Shown here: in pieces, positions 7,376 through 15,261 of the stretch | Numbering within the stretch: the stretch's first letter is position 1 | Layout: every line of letters starts with the position of its first letter | The notes under the pieces: generated by a model | Told to the model about the DNA's origin: nothing | What the model saw: the letters and a program-made list of their open reading frames with translations, nothing else | The model's database searches: none | Program-made: the position numbers and the translations under genes | NCBI GenBank assembly: GCA_037440525.1 | Contig: JBBITW010000054.1 | Span: 1-19,020, forward strand | DNA: 19,020 nt | Source of the DNA: JBBITW01 sp037440525 | GTDB taxonomy: Bacteria; Desulfobacterota; BSN033; UBA1163 | Reading direction: 5' to 3'

Positions 7376-9382
7376 TTATTTATAAATTCCCATCTTCTTA
7401 AGATCCTCTGCTAAATCCTCTAATCCTAAATCCATAAGCTTCTCTTTAGATGGGATCCCCCTTTCTACCTCCCAACCCCTTTCCTGATAATAATCATCCA
7501 GTAATCTCTCGAAATCATTCTCTGTAATAGTCTTGCCTTCGGTACTTATTAGACTACTATTAGGGATTTCTCTACCATCAGAATTCTTAACAGGTAATAA
7601 CCATCTTTTTGGGATCCTATCATCCTTTCTACTTTGACCTTCTCTCACATTTAATACCTTATGGAGGCTCCATATCCTTTCACCTGCCTTCTTTATCTCT
7701 GTTCCATTCATTTCATTTCCTGTTGCAGCGGAGTAAATCTGAGCAAGTCGATTAAAGCTAAAATATGGCGTTTCATGGTCACAGATACCCAAACAATTCA
7801 TTATAATGTAAATATCTTCAGAGTATGGCACTAATCTGGCGACATTGTAGCCGAATGAGGTATTTAGGATTCTCTCTTTGGCTCCTTCAGGAACACCTAT
7901 TGTTTCACAATACTCATCTATTTTATCTTTAAGGCCCTCAACCACTGGAAAATATCCACAGTGTGCTGGTTTAATCCCTGCGCCTTCAGGATTCACAATG
8001 GAGCCGAATTGGTTTAAACAAAGACCCTCATGAGATACCCTCGGATCAAACTGTGGGCTAAATCCTTTAATGTGAACTGCATTAGGCTCGGCAATCTCTC
8101 CAAATCTTTTTACTATTCCTAAAACACCATCACCCAAAACCCTTCCTATACCTTGTTGATAGGCTACCTGCTGTAATAACTTTATTATAGTTTCGAATTC
8201 GAGCTTTAGAACTAAACCTTCGGTCTCCTTCTGGGTAATAATTCCTTGCTCATATAGTTCAGCAGCATACGACAGAGTAGGACAGAAAAGATGTGTATCT
8301 ATTCCATATCGATTAGCGATATCTATACATTTAATAACTCTTTCAATACTATCAACATCATTATATATCCCGAAATTTATTACACGGCCAAAGGTACTCG
8401 AGATGGCTACAGTTAAATCTTTATATTCGCCTTCCCTAATATGTACTATATCCTTACAGGGATGGGTACAACCCGGACAACCAGTCGGATGCCTCTCTAA
8501 CTTATTGAGAAATGTTTGTGCGCCGAATCTCTCAATAATCTTATCTCCAGGATATAACTTACTCCAATTTTTATAAATAAGGCCTCCAATCCTGCTTCTC
8601 TTGACATATAAATCGAAATAAGCCATCTTCCCAAATTTTCTCATAGCATCAGGCATATCCAGGTATTCACTACGTTCAGAATTTGACTTAAAGGTCATTA
8701 AAATTTGCTCAATCGATTCCCTTAACCTTTCTTGATCAGCAAATTTTATACTATTAGTACCCTTTACCACTATGGCCTTCAAATTCTTAGACCCCATTAC
8801 CGCTGCCAAACCACCCTTTCCGGCCGTTGCAATTCCATCAATTAGACAAAGAGCCATTTTGGTCAGGTTCTCACCTGCCTGCCCGATAGCGATTACACTA
8901 TATGCCTTTCCATATCTCTCCCATAGCATATTAGTTGTTTCGAGGATATCCTTTCCCCAAAGACTGTTAGCATCACATAATTCCACTTTCTCGTTGAAAA
9001 TGTGAAGGTAAACGGGCTTTTCTGATCTTCCAGTTATTACTATATGATCATAACCAGCCTCTTTTAATCGAATCCCAAAATGCATCCCACCATTTGAAAA
9101 CGCAATTACACCATTAAGAGGAAATTTTGTCACAACACTAAATCTTGGTGTGGTCATTTTCATTCCTCTTAATCCAACTAAAGGGCCTGCACCAAATATG
9201 ATAACGTTCTCTGGCGAGAGCGGGTCTATGCCAGGTTTTATTAAATCGTAAGCTAATCTTAAGCCAATTCCTGTATCGCCTAAGAAATCTTTAGCCATTC
9301 TGGCATCGAGGTCATCTATCTTAATACTCCCACTATTCAAATCGAGTCTAAGGATTCTACCACAATATCCACATATTCCCAT
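7376..9382 (-). CDS. Aldehyde:ferredoxin oxidoreductase (tungsten-bis-pterin family)
   Basis: This 668-residue cytosolic enzyme of the AOR family interconverts aldehydes and carboxylic acids with ferredoxin, using a tungsten bis-pyranopterin and one [4Fe-4S] cluster. The N-domain has GRILRLDLNSG (8-18), LGDTGIGLRLAYD (34-46) and GAGPLVGLRG (64-73). The pterin-binding GKGGLAAVMGSKNLKAIVVKG is at 188-208. Cluster cysteines are seen as GCPGCTHPC (Cys302, Cys305, Cys309) and Cys534 in NCLGICDHE, as in the archaeal enzyme. The C-terminal GWEVERGIPSKEKLMDLGLEDL is typical. It is longer than the roughly 605-residue archaeal AOR and near the length of BamB of class II benzoyl-CoA reductase, but no BamC-type iron-sulfur partner is next to it. 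The N-terminus has an unusual extra CGYC (4-7). AGAGGT precedes the ATG. It is flanked by two carboxyltransferase genes in one apparent operon. Confidence 0.92.
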   Translation of the reverse strand: MGICGYCGRILRLDLNSGSIKIDDLDARMAKDFLGDTGIGLRLAYDLIKPGIDPLSPENVIIFGAGPLVGLRGMKMTTPRFSVVTKFPLNGVIAFSNGGMHFGIRLKEAGYDHIVITGRSEKPVYLHIFNEKVELCDANSLWGKDILETTNMLWERYGKAYSVIAIGQAGENLTKMALCLIDGIATAGKGGLAAVMGSKNLKAIVVKGTNSIKFADQERLRESIEQILMTFKSNSERSEYLDMPDAMRKFGKMAYFDLYVKRSRIGGLIYKNWSKLYPGDKIIERFGAQTFLNKLERHPTGCPGCTHPCKDIVHIREGEYKDLTVAISSTFGRVINFGIYNDVDSIERVIKCIDIANRYGIDTHLFCPTLSYAAELYEQGIITQKETEGLVLKLEFETIIKLLQQVAYQQGIGRVLGDGVLGIVKRFGEIAEPNAVHIKGFSPQFDPRVSHEGLCLNQFGSIVNPEGAGIKPAHCGYFPVVEGLKDKIDEYCETIGVPEGAKERILNTSFGYNVARLVPYSEDIYIIMNCLGICDHETPYFSFNRLAQIYSAATGNEMNGTEIKKAGERIWSLHKVLNVREGQSRKDDRIPKRWLLPVKNSDGREIPNSSLISTEGKTITENDFERLLDDYYQERGWEVERGIPSKEKLMDLGLEDLAEDLKKMGIYK

Positions 9383-9460
9383 TTTATTACCTCTTTTGAG
9401 CTTTTATATTTCTGATAGGTTTAACAACTTCCTCTCATTTTTAATTTAGATTATTTTTAT

Positions 9461-11089
9461 TTAAACTCTGATATTTTCATGTTTCTTTGAAGGGAAATGC
9501 TGTTTTTTATTTTCTAACCATTTTAATGCTCTGATTAAAAAAGGCCTTGTTTCCCTCGGATCGATAAACTTCTGTGTCGATTCACGAAGAAGCATATCAA
9601 GACCCCATTGCATCTCCTCGATACGCCTCCTCTTCTGTTCCTCTCTTGCCTTCTCATCTCCTATGGAAGTAAGCTCCTTTCTATATATAATAGAAACCGC
9701 ACCCTCTGCTCCCATTAAACCGGGTTCATAAGTGGGCCAGGCAACCTGTATATCGCCCATTAAAAACTGCCCTGGCATAGCAAGCCTCCCTCCACCATAT
9801 GCCTTTCGAATAAAAATAGTAATCTTCGGGACAGTGGCCTCTGTATTGGCCAGGATCATGCCACTACCATGACGAATCAACCCTCGCCTCTCTTCCTCTA
9901 CATCAGGTAGAAATGCCGGAGTGTCACAAAGCCAGATACAGGGAATACCAAAGGCATCACAAAACCTAACGAAATGAGACATTTTATCCGCAGCATCGAG
10001 GGTCATACAACCGCCTTTATCCTGCGGATTATTGGCTATAATGCCAACGCTCTGTCCATTTAATCGAGCAAAACCTGTAATCAAATTCCTCGCCCAATAA
10101 CGTCTGATCTCAAAAAACTCCCCTTTATCCACAACCAGAGAAATAAGTTTATACATACTATAGGGCTTTGAAGAATCGAGTGGAACTAACTCTAAAAGCC
10201 CATCCTCCTTTCGATTCGGGTCATCTCCAGTATCTACAGTAGGTGGCTTTTCCATATTATTTTGAGGCAGATAACTAAGCAATTGCCTACATTTTACAAG
10301 ACACTCCTCATCATTTTCTGCAAGGACATCACAGCACCCACTGAGCTTAGCATGAACATCCCATGCATCCCCTATTGCCTTATGTTCAGTTCCTGAAGGT
10401 GGTGGCATCAGGTGCATAATGCTCGTATTTCTAACCATAAATACGAAATCACTTAAGAGAGCAATAATGGCGAGGTCACCAGTGCAGGGGCCCATGATCA
10501 GTGATATCTTGGGAATCACTCCTGAAGATAGAGTTAGAAAACGTGCCATCGCACTGGTTGAGTAGAATTCAGGGTATTGAATAACATCTTGAGCCCTCAA
10601 ACCATCTGAATCAAATATTCCCACAACAGGGGTTAGGGCATTTAGGGCATTCTCCATGATCATATTAACCTTCCTTGCATGGACAGTACCCACTGTGCCC
10701 CCCATTACTGTATAATCCTGAGCCCAGATAGTAACTGGACGCTTTTCCACAAGTCCATAACCCACAACAACCCCATCCCCTCTCCCCATTTCCTCGCCAA
10801 TATCAAACCCAGTCTCATATGGTCTATGCCACAAATCAAGCTCCTCAAAACTATCACGATCCATTAATTTATAAATCCTCTCCCGAGCAGTGAGTTTCCC
10901 TCTCTCATGTTGCCTCTTAATTGCTTCTTTGTTTCCTTGCTCAATAAAAGTTCTTTCCTTATTAAATGCCTCAAGTTTTTCCCTCATGGTTTTAGCCTGC
11001 TTTATAGTGAGGGCTGCCTCGATAAATTCACGTGAAACCTTAAAGCGTTTTGACATCTCTTCTATCTTCTTTTCATCATGATCCTGCAT
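9461..11089 (-). CDS. Acyl-CoA carboxylase carboxyltransferase subunit, degenerate N-half and canonical C-half
   Basis: This 542-residue carboxyltransferase-family protein is a paralogue of the one at 5746-7350. It has an N-terminal extension of about 30 residues (charged, KKIEEMSKRFKVSREFIEAA) before the usual start. Family landmarks include ERGKLTARERI (62-72), DYTVMGGTVG (125-134), GFARLNGQSVGIIANNP (339-355), HFVRFCDAFGIP (372-383), RRGLIRHGSGM (401-411) and RKAYGGGRLAM (428-438), the last being near consensus. The N-half is degenerate: the first oxyanion segment reads DSDGLRAQD (160-168) instead of DSGGARIQE, and the acyl-CoA pocket reads MGPCTGDLAIIALLSDF (199-215), where the family has GPCAGGAVYSPALTDF. 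It probably works with the second carboxyltransferase. AAGG lies ten or so bases before the ATG. It is the first gene of a block whose next member, the AOR, begins 78 bases later. Confidence 0.87.
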   Translation of the reverse strand: MQDHDEKKIEEMSKRFKVSREFIEAALTIKQAKTMREKLEAFNKERTFIEQGNKEAIKRQHERGKLTARERIYKLMDRDSFEELDLWHRPYETGFDIGEEMGRGDGVVVGYGLVEKRPVTIWAQDYTVMGGTVGTVHARKVNMIMENALNALTPVVGIFDSDGLRAQDVIQYPEFYSTSAMARFLTLSSGVIPKISLIMGPCTGDLAIIALLSDFVFMVRNTSIMHLMPPPSGTEHKAIGDAWDVHAKLSGCCDVLAENDEECLVKCRQLLSYLPQNNMEKPPTVDTGDDPNRKEDGLLELVPLDSSKPYSMYKLISLVVDKGEFFEIRRYWARNLITGFARLNGQSVGIIANNPQDKGGCMTLDAADKMSHFVRFCDAFGIPCIWLCDTPAFLPDVEEERRGLIRHGSGMILANTEATVPKITIFIRKAYGGGRLAMPGQFLMGDIQVAWPTYEPGLMGAEGAVSIIYRKELTSIGDEKAREEQKRRRIEEMQWGLDMLLRESTQKFIDPRETRPFLIRALKWLENKKQHFPSKKHENIRV

Positions 11090-11233
11090 ATCTATTTACC
11101 TTTTGACAGATATCATCTTGTCGAGCATATTTTCTAATAGCTTAGGCCGTTTAGAGACCTCTGAAAAAGTATTTAAAACGAGTCTTATAAAAGCACAAAA
11201 TCATTTTAAAAGATTATTTACTTGAAGGTTAAT

Positions 11234-11261
11234 AATTTACCACCATCAAAATATTTGTCAA
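11234..11261 (-). promoter_or_regulatory. Candidate promoter of the carboxyltransferase-AOR operon
   Basis: A perfect TTGACA (-35, 11261-11256, minus strand) is followed after 16 bases by TAAATT (-10, 11239-11234). Transcription would begin near 11227, about 140 bases before the first carboxyltransferase start. A second -10-like TATACT lies at 11333-11328 but lacks a good -35 box. AT-rich surroundings make chance matches likely, so this is tentative. Confidence 0.4.
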
Positions 11262-11292
11262 GAAAAAATAATATTTTCAATTTTCCAATATG

Positions 11293-11304
11293 TTGAAATT
11301 TCAA
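11293..11304. repeat. 12-base perfect palindrome
   Basis: TTGAAATTTCAA is a perfect palindrome in the AT-rich spacer upstream of the carboxyltransferase operon. It could be a protein-binding site, but in sequence this AT-rich a palindrome of this length can arise by chance. Confidence 0.3.
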
Positions 11305-11355
11305 TAAATTAAATTATTCTTTGAATAAGTATACAAAATAGAAAAATAAAATTAT

Positions 11356-11371
11356 TTTACCAATTGGTAAA
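11356..11371. promoter_or_regulatory. Candidate operator: 16-base perfect palindrome
   Basis: TTTACCAATTGGTAAA is a perfect palindrome in the 400-base spacer 11090-11490, which holds no gene and is extremely AT-rich. The ACCAATTGGT core is the kind of dyad bound by TetR- or GntR-family repressors of acyl-CoA and organic-acid metabolism. It lies about 95 bases upstream of the TTGACA box and about 22 bases upstream of the alternative TATACT box. No regulator gene is present in the window. Confidence 0.45.
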
Positions 11372-11458
11372 GAAATATTGAAACGACTTCGTAATAGAAA
11401 TTCTTATAAAATTTTTATCCAAATCAAAAATAAATAATCAACCTCTTTGAAAATTTTA

Positions 11459-11484
11459 CCCCAATTTAATTCATGAAATGGGGG
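11459..11484 (-). terminator. Possible weak hairpin terminator after the xanthine-dehydrogenase remnant
   Basis: Read on the minus strand, CCCCA and TGGGG pair around an AT-rich loop with some extra A-T pairs. The hairpin begins a few bases after the TAA at 11491 and is followed by a mixed A/T run. The stem is short and bulged, so this is weak evidence. Confidence 0.25.
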
Positions 11485-11490
11485 AATGTA

Positions 11491-12923
11491 TTAAGGATTC
11501 TTTTGTAAGCATCTTAAGATCTTTTCGGGGGTGATGGGGAGTTCTTTGATCATTATACCTGTAGCCCTGTAGATTGCATTGGCGATTGCAGGTGCCATAT
11601 TAATTACGGAACTGTTTCCTATACCCTTTGCTCCAAATGGACCATTCTCATCATAATTTTCAACTGTGGCCCTTGAAAAATCGGGCATATCAAGAGCAGT
11701 TGGGAGTCTATATTCAAGAAAATTTGGATTAAGAACCTGTCCATCCTCCATTAATATCTCCTCAAACAGACCATAACCAAGCCCTATTGCCATTCCTCCA
11801 TCCATCTGTCCCTCTGCACCATCAGGATTTATCACAGTCCCGCAATCGTTTACACCAAAAGCCTTCACCACCTTAATTCTTCCACTTATCCGATCAACCT
11901 CTACCTCTACGGCAGTGGTTGCAAAGGTATAAGTAGAGGGAAGTTTGGAAGTAGCACCCCTGACTTTATTAATATCCACAGAAGGGGTATCAGGATTGAT
12001 GGATGCCTTTCCAATAATGGGTCTCCCTTTTCTAAAGATATTCCTCGATATGAGATCCGATATTGAAATAAAATGCTCCGGAGAGCCCTTTATAAAAACC
12101 TTTCCATTTCGAAGATAAAGATCATCTATATTTGCCTCAAGCTCTTCAGATGCGATCTCAAAAATTTGCCTTTTTGCATCCATGGCTGCCATCTTTGCCG
12201 CTAGCCCTGCAGTATGAGTTCCTCTATCTGAGAATACACCTACATCAAAGTATGTGGAATCTGTATCACCGCTGATAAGCAAAATGTTCTCGATTGGAAT
12301 CCCAAGTTCTTCGGCCACAATCTGGGTTAATACCGTCTTTAGACCCTGCCCCATATCAACCGCCCCGGAATTAACATTTACCGTGCCATCCTGATTTATC
12401 CTCAAAATACAGGATGTGGCAAGTCCTCCACAGGGTGTAAACCCACAGGCTATCCCTAATGACCTGTTCTTATTCCTTTCCTCTCTACCCCAGCCAATCA
12501 TCTCTTTTGCCCTAATGATAGTATCTTTGATATTTACACTCGGGATTTTATGACCGGTTGGCTGGATTTCCCCTTGCGTGAAACAGTTTTTTAATCTTAT
12601 CTCTACCGGATCGATTTTAAGTTCACTGGCAATCCTATCAATTTGTGACTCCCGGGCAAATGTAACCTGTGGAGCTCCATATCCCCTGAAGGCACCTCCC
12701 ATGATCTTGTTTGTGTAGACCCCAAAAATCTCCACCTTAACATTGGGAATTCTATATGGACCCGTTGCTGTAAGAGCTGCAAGCCAGAGTGCATGCTTCT
12801 TAAAACCTTTCCGTGTAGCATTCCTGGGAGGTAAATATCTATCGCATATTTTGCCTGACCAAGTGCCTTTACTTCCGCATCTACCTTGGTAATCCTTCTA
12901 CCAATAAAGGAGTATTCTTCCAT
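11491..12923 (-). pseudogene. Decayed xanthine dehydrogenase family molybdenum-binding (large) subunit
   Basis: This is a remnant of a molybdenum-hydroxylase large subunit (XdhA/HcrA/CoxL family, usually about 700-780 residues). The first 43 codons from ATG 12923 give a normal family N-terminus (FIGRRITKVDAEVKALGQAK, then YLPGMLHGKVLRS). At about 12790-12797 the homology jumps to another frame and resumes at ALTATGPYRIPNVKVE, continuing through GGAFRGYGAPQVTF, GAVDMGQG, VEVEVDRISGRIKV and NDCGTVINPDGAEGQMDG to the normal C-terminus. Roughly 250-300 residues of the middle are missing and the two parts are out of frame, so no intact enzyme can be made. An open stretch from an internal ATG at 12735 would still give a 414-residue C-terminal fragment. 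In the conserved GAKGxGE motif the catalytic Glu is Asn (GAKGIGNSS). No ribosome-binding site precedes the ATG, and no FAD or [2Fe-2S] subunit gene adjoins it. A misassembly could mimic the deletion. Confidence 0.85.
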
Positions 12924-12941
12924 AAAATTTTAAATTTTACA

Positions 12942-13105
12942 TAAATTGAGTGATTCTTTTACTAAAAGCCTTTATTTATCAGTCATTGCGAGCATCCAAA
13001 GGGTGCGTGGGAATCTCATAGATTCCTCGCTTCGCTCGGAATGACAATTTAGTAAAGATTGCTTCGGCTTCGCCTCGCAATGACAATATAGAATCGCTAA
13101 ATTTA
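12942..13105. repeat. MITE-like element, copy 1
   Basis: The 164-base element has terminal inverted repeats: TAAATTGAGTGATTCT at 12942-12957 and, at 13090-13105, AGAATCGCTAAATTTA (14 of 16 match when reverse-complemented). Internally it shares ACTAAAAGCCTTT and the stretch CTCATAGATTCCTCGCTTCG, continuing into GCTCGGAATGACAATT, with the copy at 17530-17667. A second internal arm (13056-13084) repeats the TCATTGCGAG word at 12983. The right end overlaps the stop codon of the TRAP permease gene, and the left end lies just before the xanthine-dehydrogenase remnant. Ends beginning with TA would fit an IS630/Tc1-type target, but that is inference; no transposase is encoded. Confidence 0.6.
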
Positions 13106-15052
13106 AATCTTATTTATTTTTGATAAATTTCTCGAATCAAACCACCTTTTTCTTCCCCAGTGAAATATGTATATGGCAATTAGTATAAGGATACCATAGA
13201 GATCGGTTATCCATCCTGGCTTTAAAAGCAAAATAGAGGCACCAAAGAGACATCCTCTCTCAATATAGTTTATATCTCCCAATCCATAAATCCAGCCCTG
13301 TGCAGCGGAGGCGAGTAATATGGTACCACCGATTGATGTAATCAGGGCAAGAATCGTTTCATAAAAACTCCCCTTAAGCAGAAGTGCTGGTCCATAGACA
13401 AACATATAGGGGACAATGAAGCCTGCAATTGCAAATTTTACCGACATCCACCCAACCCTCCACATAGGAGCATTTGCAATGGCTCCTGCAGCATAGGAAG
13501 CAACAGCAACTGGTGGGGTAAGGGCTGACAGTATTGCGAAGTAAAATATGAACATGTGTGCAGATATCGGAATAACACCAATTTTAATTAAGGCAGGTGC
13601 AAGTATGGATGCAGATATTGCATAGGCTGCTGTTGTGGGCAAACCCATCCCGAGAATGAGTGTAATGAGCATCGTTAAAAATAGGGCTATAAGAAGGTTC
13701 CCCTTGGAATAGCTGATTATAATCATGGCAAACTTCATTCCAAGACCTGTAAGAGAAATTACACCTATGATGATTCCTGCGGCTGCACATGTAGCAACTA
13801 TCTCTGTCATCCCTTTTGGACCCATAGAGATGGCTAAAAAGATCTTTTTCAGGTCAAGTCTTGTCTCCTTTTTAAATTGACTCAATCCTATTAAGACCAG
13901 TGTTGACCACATAACTGCTCTGAAAGGGGATAGCTGAATTATCATCAAAAGGAAGATGAGAGTTATCAGTGGGATAAGTAAATATCCTTGCTGGATGATC
14001 AACTTAGAGAGCCTTGGAAGTTCGCTTCTCGGAACACCCATCAAACCCATCTTTGCTGAATAGAAATCGATCATCCAGAAGGCAGAGAAGTAGTAAAGGA
14101 GTGAAGGGATAATGGCTGCAACACATACCTTTGCATAAGGAATCCCCAATATTTCAGCCATGAGAAAGGCGCCTGTTCCCATTACAGGAGGAACTATCTG
14201 TCCTCCAGTGGAATTCATTGCCTCTATGGCCCCGGCAACATGGGCTCTAAATCCGGATGCCTTCATCAAGGGTATGTTGAAGACACCATCCACAACTACA
14301 TTGGCTACTGAAGAACCAGAAACCGTCCCTATCATTGCACTTGAGACGATAGATATCTTTCCTGGTCCACCCCTTCTTGAGCCTGCTACAGAACGAGCAA
14401 AATCTACAAAGAAATTTGTTGCTCCCGATGCCTCTAAAAATGCCCCAAAAATTATAAAAAGAAAAAGGTAGGTTGCTGAGGCAAAAATTGGGATCCCTAA
14501 AATTCCATCGAGGCTGAAGATATATGTCAAAATCCTTGCCCAGCTATAACCCCGATGCTCAAATAATCCTGGAAGGTGATTACCTAAATTCCCGTATAGG
14601 AGGAAACAGATGACGGTTATAACTAAGGATATACCTGTTGCCCTCCTCGTCATCTCTAATATTACAATTATAAATATAAGGGAAGAGAGGACATCAAAAA
14701 TGTTAGGATCAACTCCCATCCGAAAGATGACACCCTCGAGGTCAGAGAAGATATAGATAACCGGTGCTATAAGCCCTATAATAAAAAGATAATCAGTAAT
14801 ATGGAGTTTTGTTCGGGGGGCATTCTGCCATCCTGGAATAATCACAAAGAGCAATATCCCTCCAAAAACGACATGTATGCTTCTAAATATCCATGGATCG
14901 GTTGCTCTGAAAAAAAGGACGTAGATGTGGAATAGGCTCATGAGTAAGCCTATCCCACAAACGAAAAGATTCAAGCCCCCTTTTAGCTCCCTTTTAGAGG
15001 AAACCTCAACATCTTTAATCTTCTCTAATTTTTTTTCTAACTCTTGATCCAT
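13103..15052 (-). CDS. TRAP transporter permease, fused 4TM/12TM, TAXI type
   Basis: This 649-residue inner-membrane protein is the fused small and large permease of a tripartite (TRAP) importer, driven by a sodium or proton gradient and fed by a periplasmic TAXI-type binding protein. After a charged cytosolic start (1-25) come about four hydrophobic helices in the DctQ-like part (roughly 28-160), then the DctM-like part with many further helices. Family signatures are FGAFLEASGATNFFVDFA, IGTVSGSSVANVVVDGVFNI, EAMNSTGGQIVPPVMGTGAF, LGMGLPTTAAYAI, and LTPPVAVASYAAGAIANAP near the end. The length is normal. The ATG at 15052 has no clear ribosome-binding site, and a downstream start is possible. 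It follows two TAXI binding-protein genes, as expected, but is separated from them by 209 bases containing a large hairpin. The stop codon lies inside a MITE-like repeat. The cargo is probably an organic acid. Confidence 0.95.
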   Translation of the reverse strand: MDQELEKKLEKIKDVEVSSKRELKGGLNLFVCGIGLLMSLFHIYVLFFRATDPWIFRSIHVVFGGILLFVIIPGWQNAPRTKLHITDYLFIIGLIAPVIYIFSDLEGVIFRMGVDPNIFDVLSSLIFIIVILEMTRRATGISLVITVICFLLYGNLGNHLPGLFEHRGYSWARILTYIFSLDGILGIPIFASATYLFLFIIFGAFLEASGATNFFVDFARSVAGSRRGGPGKISIVSSAMIGTVSGSSVANVVVDGVFNIPLMKASGFRAHVAGAIEAMNSTGGQIVPPVMGTGAFLMAEILGIPYAKVCVAAIIPSLLYYFSAFWMIDFYSAKMGLMGVPRSELPRLSKLIIQQGYLLIPLITLIFLLMIIQLSPFRAVMWSTLVLIGLSQFKKETRLDLKKIFLAISMGPKGMTEIVATCAAAGIIIGVISLTGLGMKFAMIIISYSKGNLLIALFLTMLITLILGMGLPTTAAYAISASILAPALIKIGVIPISAHMFIFYFAILSALTPPVAVASYAAGAIANAPMWRVGWMSVKFAIAGFIVPYMFVYGPALLLKGSFYETILALITSIGGTILLASAAQGWIYGLGDINYIERGCLFGASILLLKPGWITDLYGILILIAIYIFHWGRKRWFDSRNLSKINKI

Positions 15053-15147
15053 TTCAATAGGATATGCAATTGCTCAGAAAATAAAAGCCTTTGGTTTGAT
15101 GGCTAAGGCTAAGATGCAAGTTTTGTAAAAGGGTTAGGTTGTTGGTC

Positions 15148-15181
15148 TTTCCACCACAGCCGGATCCGCCTCTGGTGGAAA
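15148..15181. repeat. Long hairpin between binding-protein and permease genes
   Basis: TTTCCACCACAGCCGGA (15148-15164) and TCCGCCTCTGGTGGAAA (15165-15181) pair at 15 of 17 positions with no spacer, forming a strong palindrome. There is no T run after it on either strand, so it is not a typical terminator. A related half (TTTCCACCAAAGGCGGATTC) occurs at 17404-17423 and 17559-17578, so it belongs to a dispersed repeat family. In this position it could protect the 3' end of the binding-protein mRNA, keeping its level above that of the permease, as known for other importers. The rest of the spacer 15053-15261 shows nothing else. Confidence 0.6.
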
Positions 15182-15261
15182 AGATTTCACTTTACCCCTC
15201 CCACTTCCCCTAAACTGGCTTCCTAAGCCTATTGTTAACCTAAAAACAATTTTCTTATATT

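Noticed and set aside
7376..9382. BamB subunit of class II benzoyl-CoA reductase
   Set aside because: The length is close, but no BamC-like ferredoxin or other Bam subunit is adjacent, and the motifs seen are shared by the whole AOR family. A generic AOR call is safer.
12603..12923. A separate 106-residue gene at the start of the xanthine-dehydrogenase remnant
   Set aside because: Only the first roughly 43 residues are homologous to anything recognisable. The remainder is a frameshifted reading of the remnant itself, so it is part of the pseudogene.
12942..13105. CRISPR array or tRNA-like structure in the repeat-rich spacers
   Set aside because: The repeats are inverted and few, with no regular unit/spacer pattern and no cas genes. 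No cloverleaf or CCA-like tRNA end was seen.
13584..13790. Short minus-strand open frame within the TRAP permease gene
   Set aside because: It is an out-of-frame reading of a conserved transmembrane region, with no ribosome-binding site or recognisable product.
15148..15181. Intrinsic terminator between the TAXI and permease genes
   Set aside because: There is no T run on either side of the hairpin, and the flanking genes are parts of one transporter.
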